From UBA9145 sp040218615 (GTDB taxonomy: Bacteria; Pseudomonadota; Gammaproteobacteria; Pseudomonadales; Pseudohongiellaceae): a stretch of 64,000 bases of DNA. The first letter of the stretch is position 1. Each line of letters opens with the position of its first letter. Of the stretch, positions 26,685 through 35,014 are shown piece after piece. The stretch is from NCBI GenBank assembly GCA_040218615.1, contig JAVJRC010000009.1, positions 248,001-312,000 on the forward strand, in the 5' to 3' direction. The notes beneath the pieces are model-generated. The model worked only from the letters and a program-made list of their open reading frames with translations. It was not told the origin of the DNA and searched no databases. A program made the position numbers and the translations under genes.

Positions 26685-27734
26685 ATGTTGAATTTCAAGA
26701 AAACTGCCCTTGCCGGGGCAGTAATGGGCCTGGCGCTCTCCATGGCGCCCATGTCCGGTATGGCGCAGGATGCGGGTATACCCGATCTGACAGGCACCTG
26801 GACCAATGCTTCAAGAACCGGACTGACCCGTCCGCAAGGAATTGACGACCTGGTTGTCTCTGCCGAGACCGCGCAGCAAATCGTGGCCAATATGGGCCTG
26901 GCAGGAATTCCAGCGGAAAACATCGAAGCAGGACCTGCTATCGATGAAGAGACCGGCGCTCCACCTGCCGGCAGTGTCGATTTCGGCTTGCGTGGCTACA
27001 ACCTGTTCTGGACTGATCCCGGTTCAACCCTGGCCTATGTGAAGGGCGAGTTTCGTACTTCCTATATCATCGACCCACCCAATGGACGCGTACCCCGCCG
27101 CGAACAACCCGAGCCCGATTGGGAAGTCCGCAACTACGGTGCACGCTACCTCACCGGTGTCGGTGAAGACGATGGTCCGGAGGCTTTTCCTCTGGCCGAA
27201 CGCTGCCTGCTGGGTTTTGGCAACACCGCAGGCCCGGGCATGATGGGTACGCTGTATAACAGCACCTATGAATTCGTGCAGACTGATGACTACGTCATCA
27301 TCACCGTAGAGATGGCCCACGACGCTCGCATCATTCCACTTTATGCGAATGCCGAAGAAGCACGGGCCAATCGCCGCCCCTCGGTACTCAAGCAGTGGCT
27401 GGGCGATTCAGTAGGCTGGTATGAAGATGGTCAACTGGTCGTGGAAACAGTCAATATCAATCCCAAGCAGATGGCAGAGAGTTCTGTGCCCATCACGGCC
27501 GAAGGACGCATCATCGAACGCTTCGAGCGATATTCAGACACTGAGATCGTTTACCAGTTCACCGTGGAAGACGACAACCTCTACCTCCAACCATGGACTG
27601 CCGAGCTAAGCTTCCATGAAATGGATGGCGAGATGTACGAGTACGCCTGCCACGAAGGCAACCACGCCATGCCAGGCATGCTGGCGGGAGCGCGTCGACT
27701 GGAACTGCAGGAAGAGATAGGTTCTGACGACTAG
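26685..27734 (+). CDS. Exported protein of uncharacterised family, paralogue 2 of 4
   Basis: This 349-residue protein has a signal peptide ending GMAQ and the family landmarks FRTSYIIDPPNGRVP, AERCLLGFGNTAGPGMMGTLYN, AHDARIIPL, WLGDSVGWYEDGQLVVET and YEYACHEGNHAMPGMLAGARRLE. The N-terminal PDLTGTWTNAS resembles the PDLSGIWQ of paralogue 4. The family has no function known to me. GGGGGAAA precedes the ATG, and a small inverted repeat (CATACG/CGTATG, 26641-26658) lies in the leader. A strong terminator follows, so it is transcribed alone. Confidence 0.8.
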   Translation: MLNFKKTALAGAVMGLALSMAPMSGMAQDAGIPDLTGTWTNASRTGLTRPQGIDDLVVSAETAQQIVANMGLAGIPAENIEAGPAIDEETGAPPAGSVDFGLRGYNLFWTDPGSTLAYVKGEFRTSYIIDPPNGRVPRREQPEPDWEVRNYGARYLTGVGEDDGPEAFPLAERCLLGFGNTAGPGMMGTLYNSTYEFVQTDDYVIITVEMAHDARIIPLYANAEEARANRRPSVLKQWLGDSVGWYEDGQLVVETVNINPKQMAESSVPITAEGRIIERFERYSDTEIVYQFTVEDDNLYLQPWTAELSFHEMDGEMYEYACHEGNHAMPGMLAGARRLELQEEIGSDD

Positions 27735-27760
27735 GCGATTCGCTAGCTAAACGAAACAAA

Positions 27761-27796
27761 AAGCCCAACTGGTGGATGCCAGTTGGGCTTTTTTTA
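27761..27796 (+). terminator. Rho-independent terminator, probably bidirectional
   Basis: AAGCCCAACTGG (27761-27772) pairs with CCAGTTGGGCTT (27779-27790), loop TGGATG, with T-run downstream and A-run upstream. It serves the exported-protein gene on plus and may also serve the small membrane protein gene on minus. Confidence 0.9.
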
Positions 27797-27807
27797 TTCA
27801 ACTGAAT

Positions 27808-28185
27808 TCAACGCTGCTTTCTTTCTGCCAACCAGGCACCTGAAAGTGCCGCCAACAGTTTTGTGATGAGTGACACGACGACGCTAATTGACAGCAAAAT
27901 GCTGAAGGGGATGTTAAACAAAACCGGGAAGATCACTAGATCGATAAGCACGTAGTACAACATGGTGTACACGGCGAACAGCACAGGTTTCGCAATACGT
28001 TGCTTTTTTGTCAGCCAGAATACACAGACAAAAAACAGAATAGGGCCAAGAATATAGGACGACCAGGGCGCTATCCAAAGCGCGGCCTCGCTGTAAAACT
28101 CTGGCGAATGGCCGGGTTCTATAAAGCTCGCGTAGAAAGCGACCATGGGAAAGCTGGCCGCCATGGTCAGCAGCATTACCAGCAC
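27808..28185 (-). CDS. Small four-helix membrane protein, unknown
   Basis: It has 125 residues and four hydrophobic segments: MLVMLLTMAASFPMVAFYASF, WSSYILGPILFFVCVFWL, PVLFAVYTMLYYVLIDLVIFPVLF and ISVVVSLITKLLAALSGAWLA. The start is a GTG at 28185 with GGGGGT upstream. An ATG at 28176 is the alternative; an in-frame stop not far upstream limits extension. I do not recognise the family. It ends in a basic WLAERKQR tail and runs toward the shared terminator. Confidence 0.6.
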   Translation of the reverse strand: MLVMLLTMAASFPMVAFYASFIEPGHSPEFYSEAALWIAPWSSYILGPILFFVCVFWLTKKQRIAKPVLFAVYTMLYYVLIDLVIFPVLFNIPFSILLSISVVVSLITKLLAALSGAWLAERKQR

Positions 28186-28418
28186 TGCGACCCCCAGTGC
28201 CTTGCCAGAATCTGTTGCTGTCAGCGTGGTTTACTCCACTTGTAAATTTACAGTCTAAGCATTTCCCGACTACAATTCTTGATCAATCTTGCTGCTTATC
28301 GGTGCAGCCAGGGTAGATGCGAATCCGATTCCGATTCCCCAAGTCTTTTGCAATGCTAGGCCTGAAATCGCAAGAATCGTCAAGAACCTTACAAGGAACT
28401 AGCCTAGGATTTCAGGAC

Positions 28419-29321
28419 ATGCCACTAAGCAAAGACCTTCTTCACTGCCTGTCTGAGACCACAAGCCAACTCGCAGAAGATCAATCATTGGCCCGTATAG
28501 CCGATCGTTCGAGCTGGTCCAGGTTCCACCTGCATCGGCTGTTTGAGCGGGAAGTAGGAGAGACACCCAAGGCGTACGTGGCACGGCTTCGACTGGAGCG
28601 TGCTGCCGCAATGTTGGGGGCGACAGATAAGACTGTACTGGATATCGCTCTCGAAAGCGGTTTCAAGAGTCACGAGGTGTTTTCGCGCGCGTTTAAGCGG
28701 CATTTCGGACAGTCACCCTCCAGCTACAGGAATTCGCTGAGTGGTGAGATGACGGACAACGAACGCGCTATTCATCTCGAGTTGGTTTCGAGCGTGGGTC
28801 CGTGTACAGGGCTTTATCAAACTAAAACAGGGACACATCAGAGGAATACCAGCATGCCGTTGCAATCTATTACCCGCAAGGAAATCGAAGCGCAGCCGAT
28901 CCTGTTCATTCAGCGCCGGATAGTGCATACCGAACTGCAAACCAGTATGGCCGAGTGTTTCGGTACACTGTTCGGGCACGCCATGCAGACCGGTCTGGCG
29001 ATTGCAGGCCGGCCTACGGCTCGTTATGTCGACACCGGGCCGGGTCTGTGGACCGTGGATTTCGTGCTTCCGCTGGCCAAACCTGCTGAGGCACAGGATG
29101 ACATGCAGGATGGGTTTCTCTATGCGGGCGCTGTCGCTTGTGCCATTCATGCCGGACCCTATGAAGAGTTGGCTGAGACCAACGCGGCGATTGAGCGCTG
29201 GATAGAAGAGCATGGCTTTACCATCAATGGCTCGCCCTGGGAGTCTTACATCACATCTCCAGCAGAAGAGCCAGACCCGAAGAATTGGATTACCGAGGTG
29301 TACTGGCCAATCTCTGGTTAA
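28419..29321 (+). CDS. AraC-family regulator with GyrI-like effector-binding domain
   Basis: From ATG 28419 the protein has 300 residues. The N-terminal AraC DNA-binding domain shows two helix-turn-helix units (LARIADRSSWSRFHLHRLFEREVGETPKAYVARLRLERA and VLDIALESGFKSHEVFSRAFKRHFGQSP). The C-terminal GyrI-like domain (about 150-300) shows FIQRRIVHTELQTSM, AGAVACAIHAGPYEEL and the ending WITEVYWPI. GyrI domains bind small hydrophobic ligands, as in Rob/SoxS-type sensors. The frame extends to ATG 28317, but that stretch is not domain-like and holds a CCTGAAATC/GATTTCAGG inverted repeat, perhaps its operator. Two small genes follow. Confidence 0.85.
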   Translation: MPLSKDLLHCLSETTSQLAEDQSLARIADRSSWSRFHLHRLFEREVGETPKAYVARLRLERAAAMLGATDKTVLDIALESGFKSHEVFSRAFKRHFGQSPSSYRNSLSGEMTDNERAIHLELVSSVGPCTGLYQTKTGTHQRNTSMPLQSITRKEIEAQPILFIQRRIVHTELQTSMAECFGTLFGHAMQTGLAIAGRPTARYVDTGPGLWTVDFVLPLAKPAEAQDDMQDGFLYAGAVACAIHAGPYEELAETNAAIERWIEEHGFTINGSPWESYITSPAEEPDPKNWITEVYWPISG

Positions 29322-29345
29322 CGATCCTGTTACTCTGCTCTGCAT

Positions 29346-29690
29346 TTGCTAATCGTGTCTACCAGAAACAAAAAGTCAGACAGCTACTACATCAGCATTC
29401 CTGATGGTGTTTCAAAGGACCAGATGCACGGCGTGGTGACGCGCGCAGTGGAGTCGGTTGGGTTGTATATCTCCCATATAGGGAAATACATGGCCCACAA
29501 ACATCCGGGATCAGTGCACTGGCATTTCAAAAGAGACAAAGGCGAAGCCGGGATCGTTGATGCCACGTTCTTCGATGTGGAATCGCGATTCTGGTTGATG
29601 ATTGGTCACCGCAATCCGCAGTGGGTGAAAGACATCGTGCCGGCGCTTGTTGCTGCGCTGGAAAAAGAGATTGCCGCGCTCCCGGCTTGA
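29346..29690 (+). CDS. Conserved hypothetical protein, small
   Basis: A 114-residue soluble protein starting at TTG 29346 (GTG at 29355 is the alternative). Visible features are YYISIPDGVSKDQMHGVVTRAVESVG, a PGSVHWHFKRDKGEAGIVDATFFD segment with a conserved-looking HWHFK, and FWLMIGHRNPQWVKDIVPALVAALEKEI. No signal peptide or membrane helix. It sits 24 bases after the AraC/GyrI gene and 24 bases before the LysE exporter, so it probably shares their transcript. Family unknown to me. Confidence 0.6.
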   Translation: MLIVSTRNKKSDSYYISIPDGVSKDQMHGVVTRAVESVGLYISHIGKYMAHKHPGSVHWHFKRDKGEAGIVDATFFDVESRFWLMIGHRNPQWVKDIVPALVAALEKEIAALPA

Positions 29691-29714
29691 AGCCCAAGTA
29701 TTGAAGGAAAACCC

Positions 29715-30329
29715 ATGACACTGGAAACCTGGTTTCTGTACGTTGGCACTATCCTGTTATTTATGAGCACTCCAGGTCCCAGTCACCTGCTCATGATATC
29801 TGTAAGTATGTCCAATGGCTTCCAGCGATCACTGGCAACAGCAGCGGGCGATTTGTCCGCGAATGCATTGCAAATTATGTTGGCGGGGCTTGGGCTGTCA
29901 GCAGTGATCACGTCCTCTCGCTACGGGTTTGAAATTGTAAAATGGGTCGGAGTCAGCTACCTCATCTGGATCGGCTTGCGCTCCATTCTGTCGTCATTCA
30001 GGCGGCAACAGGAAAGCCGACTGGCTCCCAGCGCCTCACTTTCTAATCTGTGGCTTCGCGGCTTTATCACGTCCGCTGCCAATCCCAAAGCCGTGGTGTT
30101 TTTTGCTGCGCTGTTCCCACAATTTATCGACAGCAGCGCTGCCCTCATTCATCAGCTTGTAATCCTCGGCTCTACCTACGTGTTGGTGGACGGCTTGTTT
30201 CTCATGAGCTATGGCAAGGGTGCCAGTTGGATTGCTCAGCGCATCAGCCACCACTCGCGCAGATTAATTGATAGAGTGGCCGGTCTGGGCATGATCGCGG
30301 CGGCAGCGATGCTTGGTTTGAGGAATTAA
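29715..30329 (+). CDS. LysE/RhtB-family exporter
   Basis: The 204 residues carry six hydrophobic stretches and the LysE signature at the N-terminus: TILLFMSTPGPSHLLMISVSMSNGFQRSLATAAGDLSANALQI. FITSAANPKAVVFFAALFPQFI is also typical of the family. These inner-membrane exporters release amino acids or related compounds. Being downstream of an AraC/GyrI regulator fits ligand-controlled export. GGAAAA lies just before the ATG. Substrate unknown. Confidence 0.9.
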   Translation: MTLETWFLYVGTILLFMSTPGPSHLLMISVSMSNGFQRSLATAAGDLSANALQIMLAGLGLSAVITSSRYGFEIVKWVGVSYLIWIGLRSILSSFRRQQESRLAPSASLSNLWLRGFITSAANPKAVVFFAALFPQFIDSSAALIHQLVILGSTYVLVDGLFLMSYGKGASWIAQRISHHSRRLIDRVAGLGMIAAAAMLGLRN

Positions 30330-30379
30330 CAGACTGGGCCCGAATGGTAATATTTGGCACACCTATTCAGTAACAGGGT

Positions 30380-30425
30380 ACGACGATTCTCGGCTGGTTG
30401 ATGCCAATTGGGCCCTTTTTTCTAT
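30380..30425 (+). terminator. Degenerate terminator-like segment
   Basis: GGTTGATGCCAATTGGGCCC followed by six T residues resembles the terminator at 27761-27796, with the same TGATGCCA loop region and a similar ACAACGCT trailer. The left arm is mostly lost, so termination strength is doubtful. Confidence 0.35.
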
Positions 30426-30508
30426 AACGAAATACAACAACGCTCCATTGCTGTTATTTTGCAACCAACTGACCGGTAAATAGACTGCCACGGTGAAATT
30501 CAACGACT

Positions 30509-30787
30509 ATGCAATTCACTAAAAAACTCAGGCAAAGAATACAAAGTGGAGAAATCACTAAATCGGTTCGTATTTGGAAAAGTCCCAGAGTAAAAGCCGG
30601 GAATGCGTACCAACTTAAACCAGGGCATATAGTGGTGGATTCAATTCAGCAAATAGAGATGAGTGATATTACTGGCAGCCTTGCCAGGGAGACAGGATTC
30701 AGTGGTGTGGCAGAGTTGTTAAAAATTGCGAAACACGGATCTGGAGAAAATGTTTACCTCGTTTCTTTTCATTACGTTGATTCCTGA
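30509..30787 (+). CDS. Small ASCH/PUA-like protein
   Basis: The 92 residues resemble short ASCH-type proteins of the PUA-like fold: RIWKSPRVKAGNAYQLKPGHIVVDSIQQIEMSDITGSLARETGFSGVAELLKIAKHGSGENVYLVSFHY. ASCH domains are thought to bind RNA or act as small hydrolases; some process modified nucleosides. The gene is noticeably AT-richer than its neighbours and stands alone, which may point to transfer. The family call rests on pattern memory. Confidence 0.6.
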   Translation: MQFTKKLRQRIQSGEITKSVRIWKSPRVKAGNAYQLKPGHIVVDSIQQIEMSDITGSLARETGFSGVAELLKIAKHGSGENVYLVSFHYVDS

Positions 30788-30872
30788 TTCTTAGGGATAG
30801 CGATGAAGTGAGCCCGATTTTATACATCAAGCTCCATCGAATTGAACCAGTGGTGGCTAGAATTCGACACTT

Positions 30873-31463
30873 TCAATTTTTGTTCAGTTCTTTGTGATAG
30901 GCGCAGCTCTTAACTTGCGCTTTAAATGCCAATTCCTTCAGGCTTTCTGGCTCTGTCAATAGATCAGCCTCCAAACCCTGAATCTCAACAAGCCTTTCTT
31001 CTAGTCTCCCCTGCGATTCAATCTGCCCATCGTGAGTGATGTGCTGCAATTCCAACCCTTGGGATTGCAGGTAGTGTCCAACCAGCAGGCTGCGATGGCA
31101 GATGGCTGGATCTTTTTCGGCGCAGAGCAGGGCGATGTTCATATCTTTCGCCAATCCAGTTTCGAGACGCTCAATGCCTCGCAGAAAATTTTCAGACCGC
31201 ATCAGTCTGTCGAACTGCACCTGGCCTGTCTCGTCGTAATGTGCGGGATCTTCCGAGCGTGGACCCAGTTCCTGGCCCAGATAAACGTACTGGATGCCTG
31301 CCTTTTTCAGTGTGGCCTGAAGAGCCTCGCGGTGGTACTCGGGGAAGGCTTTGCTGTAGGGCACCGAACGAATGTCGGCAACAGCATGCACTTCATGTTG
31401 CTGCAGTTGCTCCACGAGAATGTCAATTGCTTTGGTGGCATAGCCTATTGAAAAGAGGGGCAT
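30873..31463 (-). CDS. DUF488 family protein
   Basis: DUF488 proteins are small cytoplasmic proteins of uncertain function. This one has 196 residues with the family pattern FSIGYATKAIDILVEQL, VADIRSVPYSKAFPEYHR, YLGQELGPR and the conserved ALLCAEKDPAICHRSLLVGHYL, whose Cys and His residues are typical. The C-terminus (residues 160-196) is charged and helical. It diverges from the membrane PAS gene, with about 110 bases between starts. Confidence 0.9.
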   Translation of the reverse strand: MPLFSIGYATKAIDILVEQLQQHEVHAVADIRSVPYSKAFPEYHREALQATLKKAGIQYVYLGQELGPRSEDPAHYDETGQVQFDRLMRSENFLRGIERLETGLAKDMNIALLCAEKDPAICHRSLLVGHYLQSQGLELQHITHDGQIESQGRLEERLVEIQGLEADLLTEPESLKELAFKAQVKSCAYHKELNKN

Positions 31464-31574
31464 ATGGTACTTCTGCTTCTATTGGCGGTTCATTTTTATG
31501 CTGAATTGGTGGCGGCCTGCAGGGCCGGGCCGTGGTATCCTTAAAGCTTACCGGATTGGATCTTCGCATTCGCC

Positions 31575-32585
31575 ATGATCAATCAGAGCCTGAATTTCTT
31601 TGCCCTGGCCATTGGCTTCGTGTCGTTGCTCGACATTATAGTCGTGGTTGCGCTGTGGCTCAGCTACCTGACCGCTAGGCGAGAATACCTGAGAGTCGCC
31701 TGTTTTGCAGGCATCTTTGAAATTCTTCGCCATGGTGTGGATTTCACCGCCGCCATAGTCATCGAAACACCAACCTGGTACTTGTTGGGCCAGGTGTTTC
31801 AATTTGGTTCTTCACTCCTGTTCATTGCCGCCCTGTTACTGATCTACGAAAGAGTAACTCGGGCCTACTACTGGATCTTTGCAGTGCTGGGCATCGGGCT
31901 ATTGGCTTCACTGGTGATGCAGGTGATCAACGCCCAGCCAGAAAATGTAGCCAGGACCTATATCGAATCGCTACCGTTAATCGCCATGAGTCTGTTGTTG
32001 TTTTGGCGTGCCATCAAGACCGGCAGTGGTGTGACCCCCGGTAAACTGATTCTGCTGTTGGCCAGTGGCGCCATACTGGCGATTCGCAGTTTGTTGCCGG
32101 CCCTGGAGCTCGACGATTTTTACCTGCTGATTTACTACATGGAGTATCTGTCATTCACCCTGTTACTGGTGGCGCTGGTGCTTTATGAGCTGGAATTTTC
32201 CAAGCAGCAGGTGGCAAGCCTGTTGGCACACAAGACCCAGTCGGAGCAGGACCTGCAATTTATCGTCGACAATTCCCTGGACGTGATTCTGGTAACCGAC
32301 AATGTAGGGTTGCTGCAATCCTGGAGTGCCAAGGCGCGCGAAATTTTTGGCTACAGCCAGGAACAGGCGGTTGGCAAGATTCATATGGATGATTTGTTCG
32401 TGTCAAACTTTTGGGGTCAGGACGTGGGCGATGAAGAAATACAGGCGAAGATGGAAAGCATCGATGGCAAGTCTTTCATGGTGGATGTGCGCATGCGCGA
32501 GGTGGCACATGCAGACAAAGTGTATCGCTTGTTCGTGCTGCGCCTGGTCGAGCATCCGGTATTGAAGGAGGACTCGCCCGACTAG
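31575..32585 (+). CDS. Membrane-anchored PAS-domain protein without output domain
   Basis: The 336 residues begin with about seven hydrophobic segments (residues 5-205), for example LNFFALAIGFVSLLDIIVVVALWLS and YLSFTLLLVALVLYEL. A short linker follows, then a PAS domain (about 222-325) with LQFIVDNSLDVILVTDNVGLLQSWSAKAREIFGYSQEQAVG. No histidine kinase, GGDEF, EAL or effector domain follows the PAS. It may work by recruiting a separate partner, or be a truncated sensor. No partner gene is adjacent. Membrane sensor role is inference. Confidence 0.8.
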   Translation: MINQSLNFFALAIGFVSLLDIIVVVALWLSYLTARREYLRVACFAGIFEILRHGVDFTAAIVIETPTWYLLGQVFQFGSSLLFIAALLLIYERVTRAYYWIFAVLGIGLLASLVMQVINAQPENVARTYIESLPLIAMSLLLFWRAIKTGSGVTPGKLILLLASGAILAIRSLLPALELDDFYLLIYYMEYLSFTLLLVALVLYELEFSKQQVASLLAHKTQSEQDLQFIVDNSLDVILVTDNVGLLQSWSAKAREIFGYSQEQAVGKIHMDDLFVSNFWGQDVGDEEIQAKMESIDGKSFMVDVRMREVAHADKVYRLFVLRLVEHPVLKEDSPD

Positions 32586-32710
32586 CCTCAAGCGGCTGGT
32601 TTTTCGGTTGAACCAGGTCAAAAACCTGCTGTCTGCCCACTTGCAGTGGCCAATTTTTCCAAGGATACTCAGGGAAAACAGCGACCTAATCTCATTCAGG
32701 CGAGGTTGAA

Positions 32711-32998
32711 ATGAAGATTCTCAGCACTTCCGAATTCTCTCTGCCCCTGGTGGCCCTGGCCCTGGTGCTGGCGGGGTGCAGCGTAGACCCAAATCGTGAG
32801 GCACCCAGAATGCCTACGGATGCGGAAATTGAGCAATACAATGCGTCGGTTGAGGCGGAAGACCGCATTATCTGCCGCGACGAGAAGCCGGTAGGTTCTC
32901 GTATCAGCCAGCGTGTTTGCCGTCGCGCCGGTGCTATTGAGGAGCAAAGCGCACTGTCCCAGCGTGAATGGCGGCGCATTACCCTCACCAACAACTAG
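32711..32998 (+). CDS. Small lipoprotein
   Basis: A 95-residue protein with a lipoprotein signal peptide (VALALVLAGCS, lipobox LAGC). The mature part holds RIICRDEKPVGSRISQRVCRR, a two-cysteine motif that recurs in small gammaproteobacterial exported proteins and may form a disulfide. Function unknown. It ends 145 bases before modB, with the ModE-type operator between, so it is probably not part of the molybdate operon. Confidence 0.7.
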   Translation: MKILSTSEFSLPLVALALVLAGCSVDPNREAPRMPTDAEIEQYNASVEAEDRIICRDEKPVGSRISQRVCRRAGAIEEQSALSQREWRRITLTNN

Positions 32999-33062
32999 GC
33001 CTCCCCGGCACTGTTGTTCAGCTAATATCCAGCTAATCCACTGATATAGCGGCTATTTTCTC

Positions 33063-33091
33063 TTGCCGCGCTGTGCCTATCGTTATATAAA
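33063..33091 (+). promoter_or_regulatory. Candidate sigma-70 promoter of modBC
   Basis: TTGCCG (33063-33068), a 17-base spacer and TATAAA (33086-33091). The ModE-type palindrome begins immediately downstream, which fits repression by bound ModE. Confidence 0.45.
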
Positions 33092-33117
33092 GCGTTATAT
33101 AAAAAACTATATAACGC
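33092..33117. promoter_or_regulatory. ModE-type operator upstream of modB
   Basis: A perfect inverted repeat: GCGTTATATA (33092-33101), six-base spacer, TATATAACGC (33108-33117). This is the architecture and near-consensus sequence of ModE operators (TATATA arms facing, 6-bp gap). An additional direct half-site CGTTATATA lies at 33081-33089. It ends 26 bases before the modB ATG. Molybdate-loaded ModE encoded at 35015-35830 is the expected ligand. Confidence 0.85.
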
Positions 33118-33143
33118 TGGCAGGCAATCGAGAACAGGCAAGC

Positions 33144-33854
33144 ATGGGATTTACCGAAGCAGATATCGTGGCCATCGCGCTCACCCTGCGTCTGGCACTG
33201 ACCACCACCGGGATATTGCTGGTGCTCGGTACTCCTCTGGCGTGGTGGCTGGCCCACAGCAACTCCCGCTGGCGGGGTGCGGTCGGCGCCCTGGTAGCAC
33301 TGCCTCTGGTGTTACCGCCCACGGTTCTGGGCTTTTATCTGCTGATTGCGCTCAGTCCCAATGGTCCCATTGGTCAGATCACCACCGCATTGGGATTGGG
33401 AACCCTGCCTTTTACCTTCTGGGGGCTGGTGATCGGCTCGGTGCTGTACTCCATGCCTTTCGTGGTGCAGCCCCTGCAAAACAGTTTCATGGCCCTGGGT
33501 GCCCGACCGCTGGAAATGGCGGCGACCCTGCGCGCCGGACCCTGGGATCGATTCGTCAGCGTGGTGATTCCGCAATGTCGCCACGGCTTTATCACCGCCT
33601 CGGTGCTGGGCTTTGCCCATACGGTGGGTGAGTTTGGCGTGGTGCTGATGATTGGCGGCAATATTCCTGGTCAGACCCGGGTAGTGTCGGTGCAGATCTA
33701 TGACCACGTGGAATCGCTCAACTATGACCAGGCCCACTGGCTGGCCGGCTCATTGGTGCTGTTCTCATTCCTGGTGTTGTTCTGGGTATATGGCAATCAG
33801 GGCAAGTCAGGGCTAGCCAGAATCAATCCGGGTCTGGGGAGCGTCTCCAGATGA
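33144..33854 (+). CDS. modB: Molybdate ABC transporter permease ModB
   Basis: ModB forms the membrane channel for molybdate (or tungstate) uptake in the inner membrane. ATG 33144 gives 236 residues, the usual length; the frame's upstream extension runs through the ModE operator and is rejected. Family motifs include IALTLRLALTTTGILLVLGTPLAWWLA, LPLVLPPTVLGFYLL, the EAA-like cytoplasmic loop region ALGARPLEMAATLRAGPWDRFVSVVIPQC and FAHTVGEFGVVLMIGGNIPGQT. Its stop overlaps modC by four bases (ATGA). No modA precedes it, which is unusual. Confidence 0.95.
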   Translation: MGFTEADIVAIALTLRLALTTTGILLVLGTPLAWWLAHSNSRWRGAVGALVALPLVLPPTVLGFYLLIALSPNGPIGQITTALGLGTLPFTFWGLVIGSVLYSMPFVVQPLQNSFMALGARPLEMAATLRAGPWDRFVSVVIPQCRHGFITASVLGFAHTVGEFGVVLMIGGNIPGQTRVVSVQIYDHVESLNYDQAHWLAGSLVLFSFLVLFWVYGNQGKSGLARINPGLGSVSR

Positions 33855-35005
33855 CGGTGTCTGCTACGTCTGCTCATTCGCCAGCGGAACTCGAGGAGAA
33901 GATTCTCGCCTCGCTCGAAGCCCGCATGGCTCATCAATCCGGGATCACTGCTGATGCTGCATTCAGGCTTGCAGTCGACCTGGCACTGCCGGGCAAGGGA
34001 ATCACCGCGATATTCGGCGCATCAGGCAGTGGCAAGACCACGTTGCTGCGTTGTCTTGCAGGGCTGCAGTCGATCGACAGTGGTCGAGTCGTTGTAAATG
34101 GTGAGACCTGGCACGATGAAGAAACGTTCTTGCCCACACACCAGCGCGGACTGGGATTCGTGTTTCAGGAGGCCAGCCTGTTCGAGCATCTCACGGCAGG
34201 GGATAACCTGAACTACGCCATCAAACGCGCGCCGCAGGCGGGAGCCACAGTCAATAAAGAACAGATCGTTGAGCTGATGGGAATCACGACCTTGCTGGGC
34301 AGGCTGCCAGCGCAACTTTCAGGCGGTGAGCGGCAACGGGTTGCCATTGCCCGGGCCTTGCTCACCAATCCCCGGCTGCTGTTAATGGATGAACCACTCG
34401 CTGCGCTCGACCACAAGCGTCGGCAGGAAATTCTGCCCTACCTGGAGCGGCTGCATCAGGAAGTTTCATTACCCATACTCTATGTCACCCATTCCCTGGA
34501 AGAAGTGACTCGACTGGCCGACCACCTGGTGCTGCTGGATGAAGGTTTGGTGGTGGCGCAGGGTGAGGTCGGCGATCTGCTTTCACGACCAGACCTGAAT
34601 CTGGGCAGTGGCGTGGAAACCGGGTCCATGCTCACCGGTGAAATCGTGCAGCGCGATGAGCGTTGGCACCTGGTCAAAGTACGATTCGACGGCGGTGAAT
34701 TGTGGGTAAGGGACCATGACCATTTTTATCAGCAGGCTGCTGTCCCAACCGTGCGGGTTCGCGTACTGGCGCGGGATGTCAGCCTGTCTTTGACTGAAGA
34801 AGACCACAGCAGCATTCTCAACAGACTGCCGGCGCAGGTGGCAGGCATCGCAGACGACGGCGACCCGGCCATGGCAACAGTGCAGTTGCAGCTTGGCAGT
34901 AGCCGATTGCTGGCGCGGGTTTCCCGCCGATCTATCGACGAGTTAAGTATTCGGCCCGGCCAAAAGTTGTGGGCACAAATCAAATCTGTCGCGGTGTTGA
35001 GATAG
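33851..35005 (+). CDS. modC: Molybdate ABC transporter ATP-binding protein ModC
   Basis: This ATPase powers ModB. Its 384 residues contain Walker A GASGSGKTT, the Q-loop VFQEASLF, the signature LSGGERQRVAIARAL and Walker B LLLMDEPLAALD, followed by the H-loop YVTHSLEEV. The C-terminal third is a TOBE/Mop-like molybdate-binding region (VRVLARDVSLS, LWAQIKSVAVLR). The N-terminus carries a leader of about 30 residues (SPAELEEKILASLEARMAHQSG) before the first beta-strand, longer than usual. Translationally coupled to modB. Confidence 0.95.
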   Translation: MTVSATSAHSPAELEEKILASLEARMAHQSGITADAAFRLAVDLALPGKGITAIFGASGSGKTTLLRCLAGLQSIDSGRVVVNGETWHDEETFLPTHQRGLGFVFQEASLFEHLTAGDNLNYAIKRAPQAGATVNKEQIVELMGITTLLGRLPAQLSGGERQRVAIARALLTNPRLLLMDEPLAALDHKRRQEILPYLERLHQEVSLPILYVTHSLEEVTRLADHLVLLDEGLVVAQGEVGDLLSRPDLNLGSGVETGSMLTGEIVQRDERWHLVKVRFDGGELWVRDHDHFYQQAAVPTVRVRVLARDVSLSLTEEDHSSILNRLPAQVAGIADDGDPAMATVQLQLGSSRLLARVSRRSIDELSIRPGQKLWAQIKSVAVLR

Positions 35006-35014
35006 TAAGCCGGA

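Noticed and set aside
32711..32998. Small lipoprotein as a replacement ModA
   Set aside because: It has 95 residues and no periplasmic-binding-protein pattern.
33063..33143. N-terminal extension of ModB to 33063
   Set aside because: It would translate the ModE operator; the ATG at 33144 gives the normal ModB N-terminus.
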